Shown here in pieces: positions 37,540-49,127 of a DNA stretch of 64,000 nucleotides. The stretch comes from Glaciecola sp. XM2 (lineage in GTDB: Bacteria; Pseudomonadota; Gammaproteobacteria; Enterobacterales; Alteromonadaceae), in contig NZ_JAHEOJ010000014.1 of assembly GCF_018595715.1 (NCBI RefSeq), positions 434,001 to 498,000 on the forward strand, given 5' to 3'. The notes below the pieces were generated by a model. It worked only from the letters and a program-made list of their open reading frames with translations, was not told the origin of the DNA and did not search any database. How positions within the stretch are numbered: the stretch's first letter is position 1; every line of letters begins with the position of its first letter. The position numbers and the translations under genes are program-made.

Positions 37540-40500
37540 ACCACATCCTCAGCGGTCAAAGACATAGCGCGACTTGTGAAAATCTCGTCAATCGCTTCAA
37601 TAACCTCTAACGAAGGCTTAGTAGTAAACACGCCCTGGGTTTCACTCGCATACCCGCGCAAGAAATAGTAGACACAGCCGCCAACATGTTGCTCGTAATC
37701 ATAATCAGGCAAGCGCTGCTTCAATAGTCGGTGCAAGGCAACAAGATATATCACAAACTGCAGGTCGTAACGGTGCGCTAGTATCGCAAGTTCCATGTTC
37801 TCCAGGGTATATGCGCTATCATCATCACCTAGATGATTAGACTTATAATCGAGCACATAATACTGTCCGTTTGCTTCAAAGGTTAAATCAATAAAGCCTT
37901 TAAAAATTCCCGACATGATTGTCTGGGCGGCATCATTGCGTCGACCAAAGCCGTCAACTGTAGCTCTCGGCGCACCTTTAAGGGTCTTGTTACGCACAAT
38001 TTGGTCAATTTTGTGTAGGTCGGCTTTATGGGTACTAAACCAAAACTCCATTTCAGCAATCACCAAAGTAAGCTCACTTAAACACCCTTTTGCTGGGGCT
38101 TCATCGGCATGTGTAGCGAGCGTAAAGGGCTGGGTAATGACGCCCATCATCCACTCAAACACAATATCGTTGTATTGTTGCCAACCGGCACTTTCAATTT
38201 GAGCAGAAACGTGGTCTTTTAACAGGTGTGGCGAACTTGCCACCTTGCTAAAGCCCGTCTTACAGGCCCATTCAAGAATATTATGCAAAAACGTGCCCGG
38301 CATCGCGCCGCGGTGAAAGGTATGCACATTAAGCACGTCTTGCGCTAGCGTATGTGCTAATGTGGGCGGCGCATTTACATCTGTTAGTTCAGCATTATCT
38401 TGCAGTTGTTCTTGTACTCGTGGGTCAATATTGGTTGACTCGTTGTGCGTTTCATTTGCTGATGCATTGCTTAAATGTGTGGTCGCGTGATCGTATTGAA
38501 TACTCGAATAACTATAGGTATTCCACATTTGCTCTACTTTTCTGGTGCTCGTGCGAGCATGCCCTATCTCAGACCGCGTCGGCGCGCGATAGCTGGCATC
38601 ACTTGGTTGCGGTAGTGGGCATACGTCAATACTGGCAGGGGCGCCTTGCACAAGCGACTGAAGCGCCTTAGATGGGTCATCGCTGTGTGCTGAGGCATTA
38701 AGCAAATAAGCCAACCCACTTTTTTGCCATTCAGTATTATTCGCGCACCCTACCCACGTCATATATTTCGCGCGGGTTAATGCAACATACAACTTTCTGA
38801 TATCTTCTTGCGCGAGCTCTTCTTGCAAGGCTTGTTTTGCCTCGCTAGGGTCAAAAGATACCTTAAGCTCACCCTCTTTATGGTAAGTAAAGAAATTTTG
38901 ATGTTTTGGCACGTTAGACGCGGCACTGGCGTAAGGCAAAAATACTAAGGGATACTGTAAGCCTTTAGATTTGTGTACGGTGACGATTTTAATCAAGTCG
39001 TTATCGCTTTCTAAACGAGGCTTATTAAAGTCAACCTCATCTTGTTCTGGCGCATATAAGGCTTGCTCAAAATACGATAACAAACTCTCAATACCATCAA
39101 GGGTAATACTCGCTTGCTGCAGCACCTCGCCTATATGCAATAGGTCAGTGATAATTCTCTCACCATCACGTTGCGACAATAGCTGCGAGTGTACGTTGAA
39201 ATCTAACATTAGTTTGCGCAGCGCCGGCAGCACGCCGTTGTATGTCCATATTATGCGATACGCTGAAAAGCGCTGAACCATTTGATCTATAAGGGTTTCG
39301 TCGTTAAGCATCTGCTGCAGTTCAACAACGCTTCTATTAATGCTCTGCGTCCCTAGTGCTCTGCGAATAAGCGACACCTGACTGGGTTGTGCCATGGCTT
39401 TTAACCAATACAATATTTCCTTAGCCACTGGCGTGGACAATACGCTACCTCGCGTCGATAAATATACTGAGTTGAGGTTTTTGGCCATCAGAGCTTGCTT
39501 AACCGCAGCGGCTTCATTTTTGTTGTTTACCAATACTGCAATATCTCGCGGTGATACGGTGCGCCTCTGCTCTGGCCTTTGTGCGTCGCAAAAATATGTC
39601 TGCCCGTCGAGAGCACCTTGTAACAGTTCAGCAATTTGAGTGGCGCAGGCATTGGCCATATCGTTGCGCCACTGCTGCGCATTATGAGGGGCAAGTTTGC
39701 CATTATCTTTATAATTGACATGCTCCCAAAAAACCAGACTTGTCTCGCGCTTGCCTTCAATAACAAAACGACTCGACAAGCCATTGGCATTCACAGGATA
39801 AAAAGGAATGGGGTTACTCTGACCATCGCTGAACCTAAATGCGCCTTTTTCAAGGGCATCGCCGCATTCAAATAAATAGTTTACCGCCTCGACCATCTGC
39901 GCAGTCGACCGGTAATTTGTGGCAAGGGTGTATTTTGCGTCACCTACTGCGTTGGCCGCCTTCAGGTAGGTATAAATATCTCCGCCTCTAAAGCTGTAAA
40001 TCGCTTGTTTGGGATCGCCAATCATCAACAAACTTGTTTGATAATCAGCGTCTTGCCGTAGATAAATTTTGTCAAAAATACCAAATTGAACTTGGTCTGT
40101 ATCTTGAAATTCATCAATCAACGCGACTGGGAACTGCCTGGCGATAGTATTAGCAAGCGTTTGATTTATACTCTGCCCCTCACCGTCGCCCTTAGATAAT
40201 GCATCATGTAAATAAGACAGCAAACCATCAAAACTCAATTCTCCTCGACCTTGTTCATACGCCAACACCGACTTAGCGATGCTCTGTGCGGCATGTTCAT
40301 AAAGCACATGTGGGGTTTGCCTCTCGAGTGCTTGCAGTTTAAATAGCTTGTCCATTTGCGCACAAATACCCAACTCGTTTACCTTGCCGTCTAGCAAAGC
40401 AGCAAAGTGATGTGTTTGTAGCTTTCTTAAACCACTAGGCGCGTCGGAGTCGTTAAATCGAGGAGGATACACCTCATTAAATACATCCCACTGTCGCAAT

Positions 40501-41330
40501 AGCGATAGGGCCAGCGCAAACGGCTTAGCAATGGTGGTTTTGTTGAGTTTAAGCGTAACTGCGGTCTGCGTAACAAAGTCTTCTAGTTCATCAAGTAATA
40601 CTGACCAGTTTTGCTGCAAAACATCATCTCTGAGCGCACAAAACTCGTCAATATGCGCCCATCGATTAACGCTTTGAGGCATATTCTTTACGTGCGTTAG
40701 ACTATTGGCGATATTTGCGACTAGGCGCCCAGGCGAACCAAACGCATTAACGCTCTGACGCAAACGTTCTCCACTAAGAGGATAAACATGCTCACGCCAA
40801 TAGTCTTTTGCGGCCATTTCCAACACCGGTTGTCGATTGGTCTCAAGTTGAAGCTTGAACAAGCTCCCGCTATCAAAGGCATGCTCAGATAACATACGAT
40901 TACACCAAGCATGAATGGTTAAAATAGCAGCTTCATCCATTAACTCTAGGGCATCTAAAAGACGCTTGCGGCAACCTGAGTATTCTTGTGCTGTATAACT
41001 TTGCTTGAGCGTTTCTAAGAGGCTAACATCTTCACCCGCTGGAATTTGCGGCTCAGGTGCGAATACTTCTGCGGCCAGGCTTAAATTTAGTCGAATGCGA
41101 TCAACAAGCTCTTTGGTAGCAGCGTCGGTAAAGGTCACCACCAAAATTTGCTTGGGCAGCAGCCCTTGAGACAATACGCTGTCGGACTTTGTGCCGTGAC
41201 CAAGCACTAACCGTACATACAAAAATGCAATGGTGTAGGTTTTACCGGTTCCAGCACTCGCTTCAATCAACGCATTTTGCGAAAGCGCAAAGGTTAAAGG
41301 ATTAAGGGCGTTGGGAGATATGTTGTTCAT
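37536..41330 (-). CDS. recB: Exodeoxyribonuclease V subunit beta RecB
   Basis: A 1264-residue UvrD-type helicase-nuclease. The Walker A EASAGTGKTYTI is at 22-33, DEFQDTD gives the Walker B region, and TVHKSKGLQYPLVFLPYA is motif V. The C-terminal nuclease has GFIDLTFEANGQYYVLDYKSNHLG, holding the catalytic Asp-Asp-Lys. RecB provides 3'-5' translocation and the single nuclease centre of RecBCD and loads RecA. It overlaps recC and recD by 4 bp each. Confidence 0.97.
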   Translation of the reverse strand: MNNISPNALNPLTFALSQNALIEASAGTGKTYTIAFLYVRLVLGHGTKSDSVLSQGLLPKQILVVTFTDAATKELVDRIRLNLSLAAEVFAPEPQIPAGEDVSLLETLKQSYTAQEYSGCRKRLLDALELMDEAAILTIHAWCNRMLSEHAFDSGSLFKLQLETNRQPVLEMAAKDYWREHVYPLSGERLRQSVNAFGSPGRLVANIANSLTHVKNMPQSVNRWAHIDEFCALRDDVLQQNWSVLLDELEDFVTQTAVTLKLNKTTIAKPFALALSLLRQWDVFNEVYPPRFNDSDAPSGLRKLQTHHFAALLDGKVNELGICAQMDKLFKLQALERQTPHVLYEHAAQSIAKSVLAYEQGRGELSFDGLLSYLHDALSKGDGEGQSINQTLANTIARQFPVALIDEFQDTDQVQFGIFDKIYLRQDADYQTSLLMIGDPKQAIYSFRGGDIYTYLKAANAVGDAKYTLATNYRSTAQMVEAVNYLFECGDALEKGAFRFSDGQSNPIPFYPVNANGLSSRFVIEGKRETSLVFWEHVNYKDNGKLAPHNAQQWRNDMANACATQIAELLQGALDGQTYFCDAQRPEQRRTVSPRDIAVLVNNKNEAAAVKQALMAKNLNSVYLSTRGSVLSTPVAKEILYWLKAMAQPSQVSLIRRALGTQSINRSVVELQQMLNDETLIDQMVQRFSAYRIIWTYNGVLPALRKLMLDFNVHSQLLSQRDGERIITDLLHIGEVLQQASITLDGIESLLSYFEQALYAPEQDEVDFNKPRLESDNDLIKIVTVHKSKGLQYPLVFLPYASAASNVPKHQNFFTYHKEGELKVSFDPSEAKQALQEELAQEDIRKLYVALTRAKYMTWVGCANNTEWQKSGLAYLLNASAHSDDPSKALQSLVQGAPASIDVCPLPQPSDASYRAPTRSEIGHARTSTRKVEQMWNTYSYSSIQYDHATTHLSNASANETHNESTNIDPRVQEQLQDNAELTDVNAPPTLAHTLAQDVLNVHTFHRGAMPGTFLHNILEWACKTGFSKVASSPHLLKDHVSAQIESAGWQQYNDIVFEWMMGVITQPFTLATHADEAPAKGCLSELTLVIAEMEFWFSTHKADLHKIDQIVRNKTLKGAPRATVDGFGRRNDAAQTIMSGIFKGFIDLTFEANGQYYVLDYKSNHLGDDDSAYTLENMELAILAHRYDLQFVIYLVALHRLLKQRLPDYDYEQHVGGCVYYFLRGYASETQGVFTTKPSLEVIEAIDEIFTSRAMSLTAEDVV

Positions 41331-44300
41331 TGTCCTATCGATAGCTCCTTACAGGCTTCCACCATAGGCAAATACAACGCACGAGCAGCACAAGAAAACG
41401 CTTCATCCTCTACAAAGCTTACTATATCGATATCTTGACCAAATGCGCGCGTGTAATAACCGTTATCAAACTCCAGTGAGCGTTCAAACGCATCCACCGC
41501 ATGAGTAATATTTACAGCCTCTGGCTTTGCTCGAATCGCCGAGGCAAGTTCACACCCAGCGGCACTTTCAAGCTTTAGAGGCTCGGTCATACCTAATTGC
41601 CAGTACTTTAGAATATCTGTCAGCAACGCCTTGGCATCAATGGCTGATAGCGGGCTAAACTCATATCCAAAATCTCGTTCTTTGGCCAAGATCTCAGTCG
41701 TAAATGGCTGAGCGCTTAAATGACCGATAACGTGCTCTAACCAATGCTGCAACAATGCGTCAAAGCGTGTAACAAGGTTTTTATGTCGCTTTTTACTGGT
41801 TTTAGAATACGCCACGACAACACGCCGAACATCCTCACCATCTTGCCAAAAACCGCCTAAACTATCTTCTATAACAATCTGATTGCCACCTTCAAGGTCG
41901 AAGGTTTCATTGATATCTATTCGCCAATCGTCAAGCGCGTTAAGCAGCTGAATGCGGTTAAGGTATCGCTGACCAAGAGCAAACATATCGTGTTTAAGAG
42001 TTTGGCTGAGTACTTCGGTAGTTGAGGCTAAGCCCAACTCCCCTGACTGCGCAAGGGTATGCAAGGTATGATTAACGTGCTCGATTAACTGGGTTTGTGT
42101 CTGGCTGTTTAATATCGCCTGCTCGATTAATCGACTATCAACAGCATACCGATGTAAATTATCTAGCTCAAAGGTTTCATCATCGCCAGCCGGGCGATCA
42201 TCGTCATCAAACCGAATTTGTAAAGCCCAGTGAAAAAATGCTTCTACTGGCTTTTTCATAAAGCTTGTAATATTTTGAATGGTCAGCGCCCCTTCTGGCG
42301 GCACAAACATGACCGACTCTAGACGCTGCGGGCAGAGCTCAGGTGCATTTTGGTGTACTTTCACACTCGTGTCGCGCCATTCATGAGCAAATGTAAACCA
42401 CTTATCTCGAACTTGCGGAAAGTATCGCTCGCTAAAAGCTTGTAAAGGATGAACCGAGCGCAGCATATCGCTCAGTGAGGCGCTCCGTATCCTATCTTGA
42501 GAGTCGTTAGGGCAAGGCGTCCAAAACTTATCGATATAAGTGAGCAACTGCGAAACCAATGTTGATGGAGGGCGCACGGAGTCATCTTTAATACTTCGAC
42601 CTACCCAACTCACGTAAAGCGCCTCTCTGGCAGCCAACAAGGCTTCCAAAAACAAGTAACGGTCATCTTCGCGAATAGAGCGGTCTCCTGGGCGATAGTC
42701 ATTAGCCATTAAATCAAAATCGACGGGCTTATTGCTTCTTGGAAACGCACCATCGTTCATGCCCAGCAGGTATACTCGCTTAAAGGGTATTGCGCGCATT
42801 GGCATAAGCGTCGCAAAGTTCACCTTCCCCATTAAAAAGCGGTGATTTAGGGTGCCTGCATCTAAGCCTGCCAACACCCACTCTTTTACAGTGTTAACGG
42901 GCAATAAAACATCGGTAGCATGTGCTAAGTTGATGTTACTGACTAATTTATCCAATTGACGGTTGATTTGCGCCATTACCGCCACGGTTGTAATGTCGTC
43001 GCTTGCAAAGAAGGTATCAATCAAGTCTCTTACCAGGGTTTGCCATTGTACTGCCGTATGCGCGTGATCAAGGCTTGATTTTAAATCTGCCAACGCATCT
43101 AAAAACTCTGCTAAATTGCCAATTAAACTGGCCTCCAGCCCCCCTACTTCTGCATAAGGAAGGTGTCCTTGCCAACTACCGCTATCGCCCATGCTGTAGC
43201 CGAGTAACATCGCTCGCAAGCCTGCCTGCCAAGTATTCACGCTGCTTGCCTGCATGGGCACAAATTCAGTGCGCTGGTTTGCATCCAATCCCCAACGTAT
43301 GTTTGCGCCTTGTACCCAATGCTTGATGACATCTAAGTCTTGCAAGCTAAAACCAAACGTTTCGCCAATCGCAGGAAGCTCTAACAAAGACATTAATTCG
43401 CTATAAGTAAAACGACTGTCCGTTAACGATAGCAGTGCCTCAAAGGCAATCACGTTAGGGTCTACATGTCGCAAGCCTTGGTCTGAAATAGTAAAGGGGA
43501 TCGCACGCTTATCGGTCGCATCAAATAAGCCAAATACGGCATTAATATGCGGCGCATACTTATTGATATCCGGCGTCATCACCAAGATATCACTCGGTAG
43601 TAATGAGGGGTCTTGATTAAATGCATCGAGCAGTTGGTCGTGCAACACTTCGAGTTCTCGTTGCTCGCTGTGCACCTCATGAAACACAATAGATGTATCG
43701 TCATCGATGTTCACGGTGCGCTGCTTTGCAATTAGCTCAGCAATAGGTGTTAAGTGGAAGATATCGTTTTGAAGTTGATGCAATAATGTTGCGCCATAAG
43801 GGCTGTCTTCATCCCCGTATGGATAAAACACATCTTGGCGCTGAATAGGTATATGAGCGTTTGTATTGCCCTGCGTGCCGTCAAACTGCTCTAAAAGGCG
43901 AATATAATCACGCCCCTGCTTGCCTAAGGTTGCCAATATAGGGTTGGCATGATTGTGCATTTCATCCAGAGGGATATTAGCAAAGTATTCATGCTGATTA
44001 GCGCGTTGCTTGTGCGCATTTATCGCAATCAGATCACGGTGGCTGACAATATCACCCCAATAATACTGACACGGGTTTGCCACACAAAATACCACCTGCG
44101 TGAACTTACTGACCAATTGCAAGGCCTCAAGAATTTGTTTTGGCATTGCGCTTACGCCAAATACAAAAATACGCTTGGGAAGAAGCTCTGCATGCATAGG
44201 TTCGCTTGCCACCTTCGCCGCCTGCATAAATAGACTGTGAACGCTCGACCTGCTGGTGCTCGCTAGGTCGTGGCCTACGTCATCTAGTATGGCCCTCCAA

Positions 44301-44869
44301 AACTGCGCCTGCCAAACGTTCTCAGCATCAAGCGACTTAGACACACCATTGATATTAATACTGTCGATTTGTTGCTGCCAATTGGCCAGCCAGTCCGCTC
44401 TATACACCTGATATTGGTCAAACAGCAATGCCAAGCGTTCAGCAAGCTGAAAGCGCCTGATTTCAGGGTTACTGCCATCAAGAAACGTCTTTAATACCTT
44501 AAACTCAGATTGCTTTGGAAGCGTTTCTAAGAGTCGGTAGATTCGCCAAAGCAAAGGGTCTTTATCGAGTGGGGATTGATCTGGCACTTCGTCGGTAGGT
44601 AAAAAGGCCCGATAGACACGCCATATAAAGGTAGAGGGCAACGAAAAATCCATGCCCGCAGCAATGCCAAGACCGCCTTCATCAATACTTTGTGCTAAAC
44701 CTAGTTTTAACCATTGAGCAATACCATTGCTCTGCACTAAACACATATCGTTTTGCAACGGAGCAAGGGGATCGGTTTTGCAGATCGTCACCACAATCGC
44801 CCGCAAATCTTCGAGGCGATTGGCGTGGTAAGAATAAAATCCAGACTTTGGTGGCGCAGACGACATCAT
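41327..44869 (-). CDS. recC: Exodeoxyribonuclease V subunit gamma RecC
   Basis: An 1180-residue protein with a degenerate helicase fold and RecC-specific N-terminal region (GFYSYHANRLEDLRAI, DMCLVQSNGIAQWLKLGLA) that recognises Chi in E. coli. The nuclease-like C-terminal domain is inactive in the family. It is first of the recC-recB-recD operon and overlaps recB by 4 bp. The 224 bases upstream to the rplT terminator hold no gene I recognise; they likely contain the operon promoter, but I cannot pick it. Confidence 0.95.
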   Translation of the reverse strand: MMSSAPPKSGFYSYHANRLEDLRAIVVTICKTDPLAPLQNDMCLVQSNGIAQWLKLGLAQSIDEGGLGIAAGMDFSLPSTFIWRVYRAFLPTDEVPDQSPLDKDPLLWRIYRLLETLPKQSEFKVLKTFLDGSNPEIRRFQLAERLALLFDQYQVYRADWLANWQQQIDSININGVSKSLDAENVWQAQFWRAILDDVGHDLASTSRSSVHSLFMQAAKVASEPMHAELLPKRIFVFGVSAMPKQILEALQLVSKFTQVVFCVANPCQYYWGDIVSHRDLIAINAHKQRANQHEYFANIPLDEMHNHANPILATLGKQGRDYIRLLEQFDGTQGNTNAHIPIQRQDVFYPYGDEDSPYGATLLHQLQNDIFHLTPIAELIAKQRTVNIDDDTSIVFHEVHSEQRELEVLHDQLLDAFNQDPSLLPSDILVMTPDINKYAPHINAVFGLFDATDKRAIPFTISDQGLRHVDPNVIAFEALLSLTDSRFTYSELMSLLELPAIGETFGFSLQDLDVIKHWVQGANIRWGLDANQRTEFVPMQASSVNTWQAGLRAMLLGYSMGDSGSWQGHLPYAEVGGLEASLIGNLAEFLDALADLKSSLDHAHTAVQWQTLVRDLIDTFFASDDITTVAVMAQINRQLDKLVSNINLAHATDVLLPVNTVKEWVLAGLDAGTLNHRFLMGKVNFATLMPMRAIPFKRVYLLGMNDGAFPRSNKPVDFDLMANDYRPGDRSIREDDRYLFLEALLAAREALYVSWVGRSIKDDSVRPPSTLVSQLLTYIDKFWTPCPNDSQDRIRSASLSDMLRSVHPLQAFSERYFPQVRDKWFTFAHEWRDTSVKVHQNAPELCPQRLESVMFVPPEGALTIQNITSFMKKPVEAFFHWALQIRFDDDDRPAGDDETFELDNLHRYAVDSRLIEQAILNSQTQTQLIEHVNHTLHTLAQSGELGLASTTEVLSQTLKHDMFALGQRYLNRIQLLNALDDWRIDINETFDLEGGNQIVIEDSLGGFWQDGEDVRRVVVAYSKTSKKRHKNLVTRFDALLQHWLEHVIGHLSAQPFTTEILAKERDFGYEFSPLSAIDAKALLTDILKYWQLGMTEPLKLESAAGCELASAIRAKPEAVNITHAVDAFERSLEFDNGYYTRAFGQDIDIVSFVEDEAFSCAARALYLPMVEACKELSIGQ

Positions 44870-45093
44870 GTATCAAAGCTCTTATTACGGCGACTTGGTG
44901 ATGAGGTTACCTATTGATTGATGCTACGTTTTAATATGTTTTAGGCACCTTTTAATCATATCATCATATGCTTTTCACAGACGTTTTAACAGCCTCAAAT
45001 GAATGAAATTTAAGGGCTTAGCGAGGGCATGCTAATACGCGCATACTTCCTGCACAGGACGCGACTTAAGGGTAGGTTTTATCAGCGGGATCA

Positions 45094-45120
45094 AAAAAGC
45101 GAGCATCCTGCTCGCTTTTT
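45094..45120 (-). terminator. Terminator of the thrS-infC-rpmI-rplT operon
   Basis: Perfect 12-bp arms AAAAAGCGAGCA / TGCTCGCTTTTT (45094-45105, 45109-45120) with a 3-base loop, about 30 bases after the rplT stop. The palindromic A/T ends let it work in both directions. Confidence 0.9.
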
Positions 45121-45149
45121 CAAAAAGAACTTAAGCTATGGTTAATAAT

Positions 45150-45509
<360 letters not shown>

Positions 45510-45524
45510 TCAGTCTCCTAAAAG

Positions 45525-45722
45525 TTATACGTATGGCAACATACGTTGGATAAGCGCGGTATCACTATCGTGAACCAATTTCTTACCACGTAGATGGCGT
45601 TTACGTTTAGTGCTTTTCTTGGTCAAAATATGACGCAAGTGAGACTGTTTGCTTTTAAAGCGGCCTGAAGCTGTTTTACGAAAACGCTTCGCTGCTCCGC
45701 TATTGGATTTCATTTTAGGCAT
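45525..45722 (-). CDS. rpmI: 50S ribosomal protein L35
   Basis: A 65-residue, highly basic protein ([19 protein letters not shown] at the N-terminus) matching L35. It lies between infC and rplT, 110 bp after infC. In E. coli that infC-rpmI region includes L20 autoregulation structures; I did not identify the pseudoknot here. Confidence 0.99.
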   Translation of the reverse strand: MPKMKSNSGAAKRFRKTASGRFKSKQSHLRHILTKKSTKRKRHLRGKKLVHDSDTALIQRMLPYV

Positions 45723-45832
45723 TGCTAAAACTCCGCATTGTTGTTTGCCAGTGCCACATTAATATAGGCAAGGCGTTAAAATATGCAGCAAGGTGTTTTA
45801 AGTTGTGCAGACTTAAAAACTTTAGACCATTA

Positions 45833-46372
45833 CTACTTCTTAATTGGGGCGAGCACCATGATCATCTGTCTGCCTTCCACTCTATGAGGGAAAGACTCGC
45901 AGTTGGCAATATCTTCTAAATCCGCTTTAACACGTTTTAGCAATTCAATGCCGATCTCTTGGTGCGCCATTTCACGTCCGCGGAAACGGATTGTGACTTT
46001 GGCTTTATCACCACCTTCTAGAAAGCGACGCAGGTTGCGCAGTTTTACCTGGTAATCGCCTTCATCAGTGCCAGGGCGAAATTTAATCTCCTTGACCTGA
46101 ATTTGCTTTTGTTTCTTCTTCTGTTCTTTCTGAGCTTTGCTCTTCTCAAATATGAACTTACCATAGTCCATAATTTTACAGACAGGAGGAGCCGCGTTAG
46201 GGCTTACTTCAACTAAATCTACTCCAGCAGCTTCCGCTTGTTGCAATGCTTCAGCTATAGATACTACACCGGCTTGAGAGCCATCTGCAGCAACTAATCG
46301 TACTTCGTTAACCGTAATTTCTTCGTTAATCCGGGCTTTGTCGCCCTGAGATTTGTTAGCAGCGCCTTTAAT
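45833..46372 (-). CDS. infC: Translation initiation factor IF-3
   Basis: A 179-residue IF-3. The N-domain includes [16 protein letters not shown] and the C-domain [18 protein letters not shown] place the start at the ATT codon 46372: a strong GGAGGAAT lies 5 bases before it, and the resulting N-terminus (KGAANKSQG...RINEEI) aligns with E. coli IF-3, whose start is also AUU. A longer in-frame ATG reading at 46393 would begin inside the ribosome-binding site. AUU start allows IF-3 to repress its own translation. It follows thrS after 101 bp. Confidence 0.95.
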   Translation of the reverse strand: MKGAANKSQGDKARINEEITVNEVRLVAADGSQAGVVSIAEALQQAEAAGVDLVEVSPNAAPPVCKIMDYGKFIFEKSKAQKEQKKKQKQIQVKEIKFRPGTDEGDYQVKLRNLRRFLEGGDKAKVTIRFRGREMAHQEIGIELLKRVKADLEDIANCESFPHRVEGRQMIMVLAPIKK

Positions 46373-46473
46373 TTGGTATTCCTCCAAGAACATTAAAATA
46401 TGTCGTGCTCACTCTTAAATAATACTAAAGAGCAACACGAATCGCGGTATTATACCTATTCTGCAACACAGTG

Positions 46474-48390
46474 CTATTGAATTTTTTTAGATTTAATATC
46501 TTCCAATACATGCTGTGTAAAATCTTCAATACTCATCACGCCTAAATCGACCCCTTTTCGGGTACGAACGGCCACCTGACCTGACTCTTTTTCTTTATCG
46601 CCCACTACCAGTAAATAAGGTACTTTTCTTAGGGTGTGTTCGCGAATTTTAAAGCCAATTTTTTCGTTTCTCACATCTTGCTTAACTCGCACGCCTGCGG
46701 CTTTTAGATGCTTAACAACCTCCGCTACATAGGGCGCTTGGCTGTCTGTGATATTCGCTACGACTACCTGCATAGGTGCAAGCCATGTTGGGAAGGCACC
46801 TGCGTATTCTTCGGTTAAAATACCAATGAAACGCTCGAGTGAACCTAAAATCGCACGGTGAATCATCACTGGCACCTGACGCTCACCGTCTTCATCTACA
46901 TAGGTAGAGCCTAAGCGCCCTGGCATAGAAAAGTCTAGTTGAACAGTACCGCACTGCCATGCTCGGTCTAAGCAATCGTGTAGCGTAAATTCAATTTTTG
47001 GTCCATAAAACGCGCCTTCACCTGGCAAATAGTCAAATTCAATATCGCTCGCGGTTAACGCATCAGCCAAGGCTTTTTCTGACTTGTCCCAAATTTCATC
47101 TGAGCCTACTCGTTTTTCTGGACGCGTAGACAGTTTCACAGCAATTTTTTCAAAGCCAAAGGTCGCATAAGTGTCATATACCATTTTGATACAATCGCTG
47201 ACTTCATCCAAAATTTGCGCTTCCGTACAAAATATATGCGCATCATCTTGCGTAAACCCGCGCACACGCATCAAACCGTGCAAAGCACCGGAAGGCTCGT
47301 TTCGGTGACAGCAACCAAACTCCGCCATCTTTAACGGTAAATCACGATAAGACTTAAGCCCCTGATTAAATATCTGCACGTGCCCAGGACAGTTCATGGG
47401 TTTAATTGCATATTCACGTTTTTCAGACTCTGTGGTGAACATGTTTTGGCCATACTTATCCCAGTGGCCCGATTTTTCCCAAAGTGTGCGGTCCATCATT
47501 AACGGGCCTTTCACTTCATCGTAATCATATTCGTGTAGTTTGCCGCGAATAAATTGCTCTAGCTCGGTGTAGATAGTCCAGCCATCGTTATGCCAAAACA
47601 CCATGCCTGGCGCTTCTTCTTGCCAATGGAATAGGTCTAAGGTTTTGCCAATTTTACGGTGATCGCGCTTTTCGGCTTCTTCTAGGCGATTAAGATAGGC
47701 TTTTAACTGCTTTTTATCGCCCCATGCGGTGCCATAAATACGTTGCAACATTTTATTGTCTGAATCACCACGCCAGTATGCGCCAGCGACCTTCATCAAT
47801 TTAAAGTGATGACAAAAACGCATGTTGGGTACGTGCGGCCCGCGGCACATATCGATATATTCTTCATGATGATATAAGCCAGGTTTATCGTCTTTGGCAA
47901 TATTCTCATCGAGAATTTGCATTTTGTAGGCTTCATCGCGCGCTTCAAACGTATCTCTGGCCTCCTGCCAGCTAACAGTCTTTTTAACAACGTCATAGTT
48001 GGTCTTCGCCAACTCAAGCATGCGCTTTTCTATCTTATCAAGTTCTTCTTGGTTGATTGGCTGATCGAGATCTACATCGTAATAAAAGCCGTTGTCGATA
48101 GTCGGGCCAATGGCCATTTTCACATCTGGATAGAGCTGTTTAATCGCGTGCCCAATCAAATGGGCACAACTATGACGAATGATTTCTAATCCCTCTTCGT
48201 CTCTCACCGTGATAATTTGTAAACTAGCGTCGTCGGTGATCATATCTACCGCATCGCTAAGTTCGCCGTTGATTTTTCCAGCGATGGTGGCTTTAGCTAA
48301 ACCAGGGCCAATGTCGTTGGCAACATCTAAAATGCTAACAGGCTTATCGAATGAGCGTTGACTTCCGTCAGGGAGAGTAATTACAGGCAT
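46474..48390 (-). CDS. thrS: Threonyl-tRNA synthetase
   Basis: A 638-residue class IIa synthetase. The N-terminal TGS domain ([13 protein letters not shown]) and the editing domain with [17 protein letters not shown] are followed by the catalytic core with zinc-binding NCPGHVQIF (Cys near 334) and [26 protein letters not shown], and a C-terminal anticodon domain. AAAGGA precedes the ATG. It opens the conserved thrS-infC-rpmI-rplT cluster. Confidence 0.98.
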   Translation of the reverse strand: MPVITLPDGSQRSFDKPVSILDVANDIGPGLAKATIAGKINGELSDAVDMITDDASLQIITVRDEEGLEIIRHSCAHLIGHAIKQLYPDVKMAIGPTIDNGFYYDVDLDQPINQEELDKIEKRMLELAKTNYDVVKKTVSWQEARDTFEARDEAYKMQILDENIAKDDKPGLYHHEEYIDMCRGPHVPNMRFCHHFKLMKVAGAYWRGDSDNKMLQRIYGTAWGDKKQLKAYLNRLEEAEKRDHRKIGKTLDLFHWQEEAPGMVFWHNDGWTIYTELEQFIRGKLHEYDYDEVKGPLMMDRTLWEKSGHWDKYGQNMFTTESEKREYAIKPMNCPGHVQIFNQGLKSYRDLPLKMAEFGCCHRNEPSGALHGLMRVRGFTQDDAHIFCTEAQILDEVSDCIKMVYDTYATFGFEKIAVKLSTRPEKRVGSDEIWDKSEKALADALTASDIEFDYLPGEGAFYGPKIEFTLHDCLDRAWQCGTVQLDFSMPGRLGSTYVDEDGERQVPVMIHRAILGSLERFIGILTEEYAGAFPTWLAPMQVVVANITDSQAPYVAEVVKHLKAAGVRVKQDVRNEKIGFKIREHTLRKVPYLLVVGDKEKESGQVAVRTRKGVDLGVMSIEDFTQHVLEDIKSKKIQ

Positions 48391-48500
48391 GTTGTTCCTT
48401 TATTCAGTGGTGACACAAACCAAGCGCCACTTGATATTTTTTTGGATAAATTGCGTATGAAAAGACACATAGCTTTAATTTAGGCGCAAAGTATACCGAT

Positions 48501-49127
48501 ATGCTACGACTTCATGCAAACCATAAGCGTCATGTTTGTGCTTTTTTGTTGGGTATTTTCGTTTCTTTCTGTAGTTTTGCGGATCAAAGTGACGAAATCT
48601 GGGTGAATGTAACCGATACTCAAAACGGACAAGAGGTTACTGCCAGTACTAAAGTGAGTTTTACGCCTCTCGATTTTCTTGCATTAGTGACCGGCGCTCC
48701 AGCAGACTGCAGCTGGATTGAACACTGTGAGTCGGTTAAAGTGTATGAAGGACTGGGCAGTCATAATCAACTTGTAGAAACGGTGATAGACGCGCCTTGG
48801 CCGTTTAAAGACCGAGTGATGCTAGTTTACTCTCAATTACACTATGATGAAGCTCATAACACCTTGACCATCACCCTTAACGATGCACCAACACAGAACT
48901 ATCCCATCAGCGAGCGCTTCGTGAGAATGTCGGATGTGCATGGCAAGTGGACATTGCAACAAAGCAATAAGGATGAACCTGCTGAGTATACCCTAAGCTA
49001 TGTCGGGCGCGGCTGTGCCAATGGCAACATCCCAAAATGGCTAGCACGTAGTTACCTACAATCATCCACCCTACAAACGTTTAAGAACCTTAAAAATCAT
49101 TTCAAGGCGCGGGCTAATCCCCTATGA
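48501..49127 (+). CDS. START-domain-like exported protein
   Basis: A 208-residue protein with a signal peptide (hydrophobic CAFLLGIFVSFCSFA, cleavage before DQ about 28). The C-terminal motif YVGRGCANGNIPKWLARSYLQSSTLQTFKNL is a typical end of bacterial START/SRPBCC lipid-binding domains, and WPFKDRVMLVYS is the usual central strand. It probably binds a hydrophobic ligand in the periplasm. Its stop overlaps the next gene's start by 4 bp, so the two are coupled. No catalytic residues are expected in this fold. Confidence 0.75.
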   Translation: MLRLHANHKRHVCAFLLGIFVSFCSFADQSDEIWVNVTDTQNGQEVTASTKVSFTPLDFLALVTGAPADCSWIEHCESVKVYEGLGSHNQLVETVIDAPWPFKDRVMLVYSQLHYDEAHNTLTITLNDAPTQNYPISERFVRMSDVHGKWTLQQSNKDEPAEYTLSYVGRGCANGNIPKWLARSYLQSSTLQTFKNLKNHFKARANPL

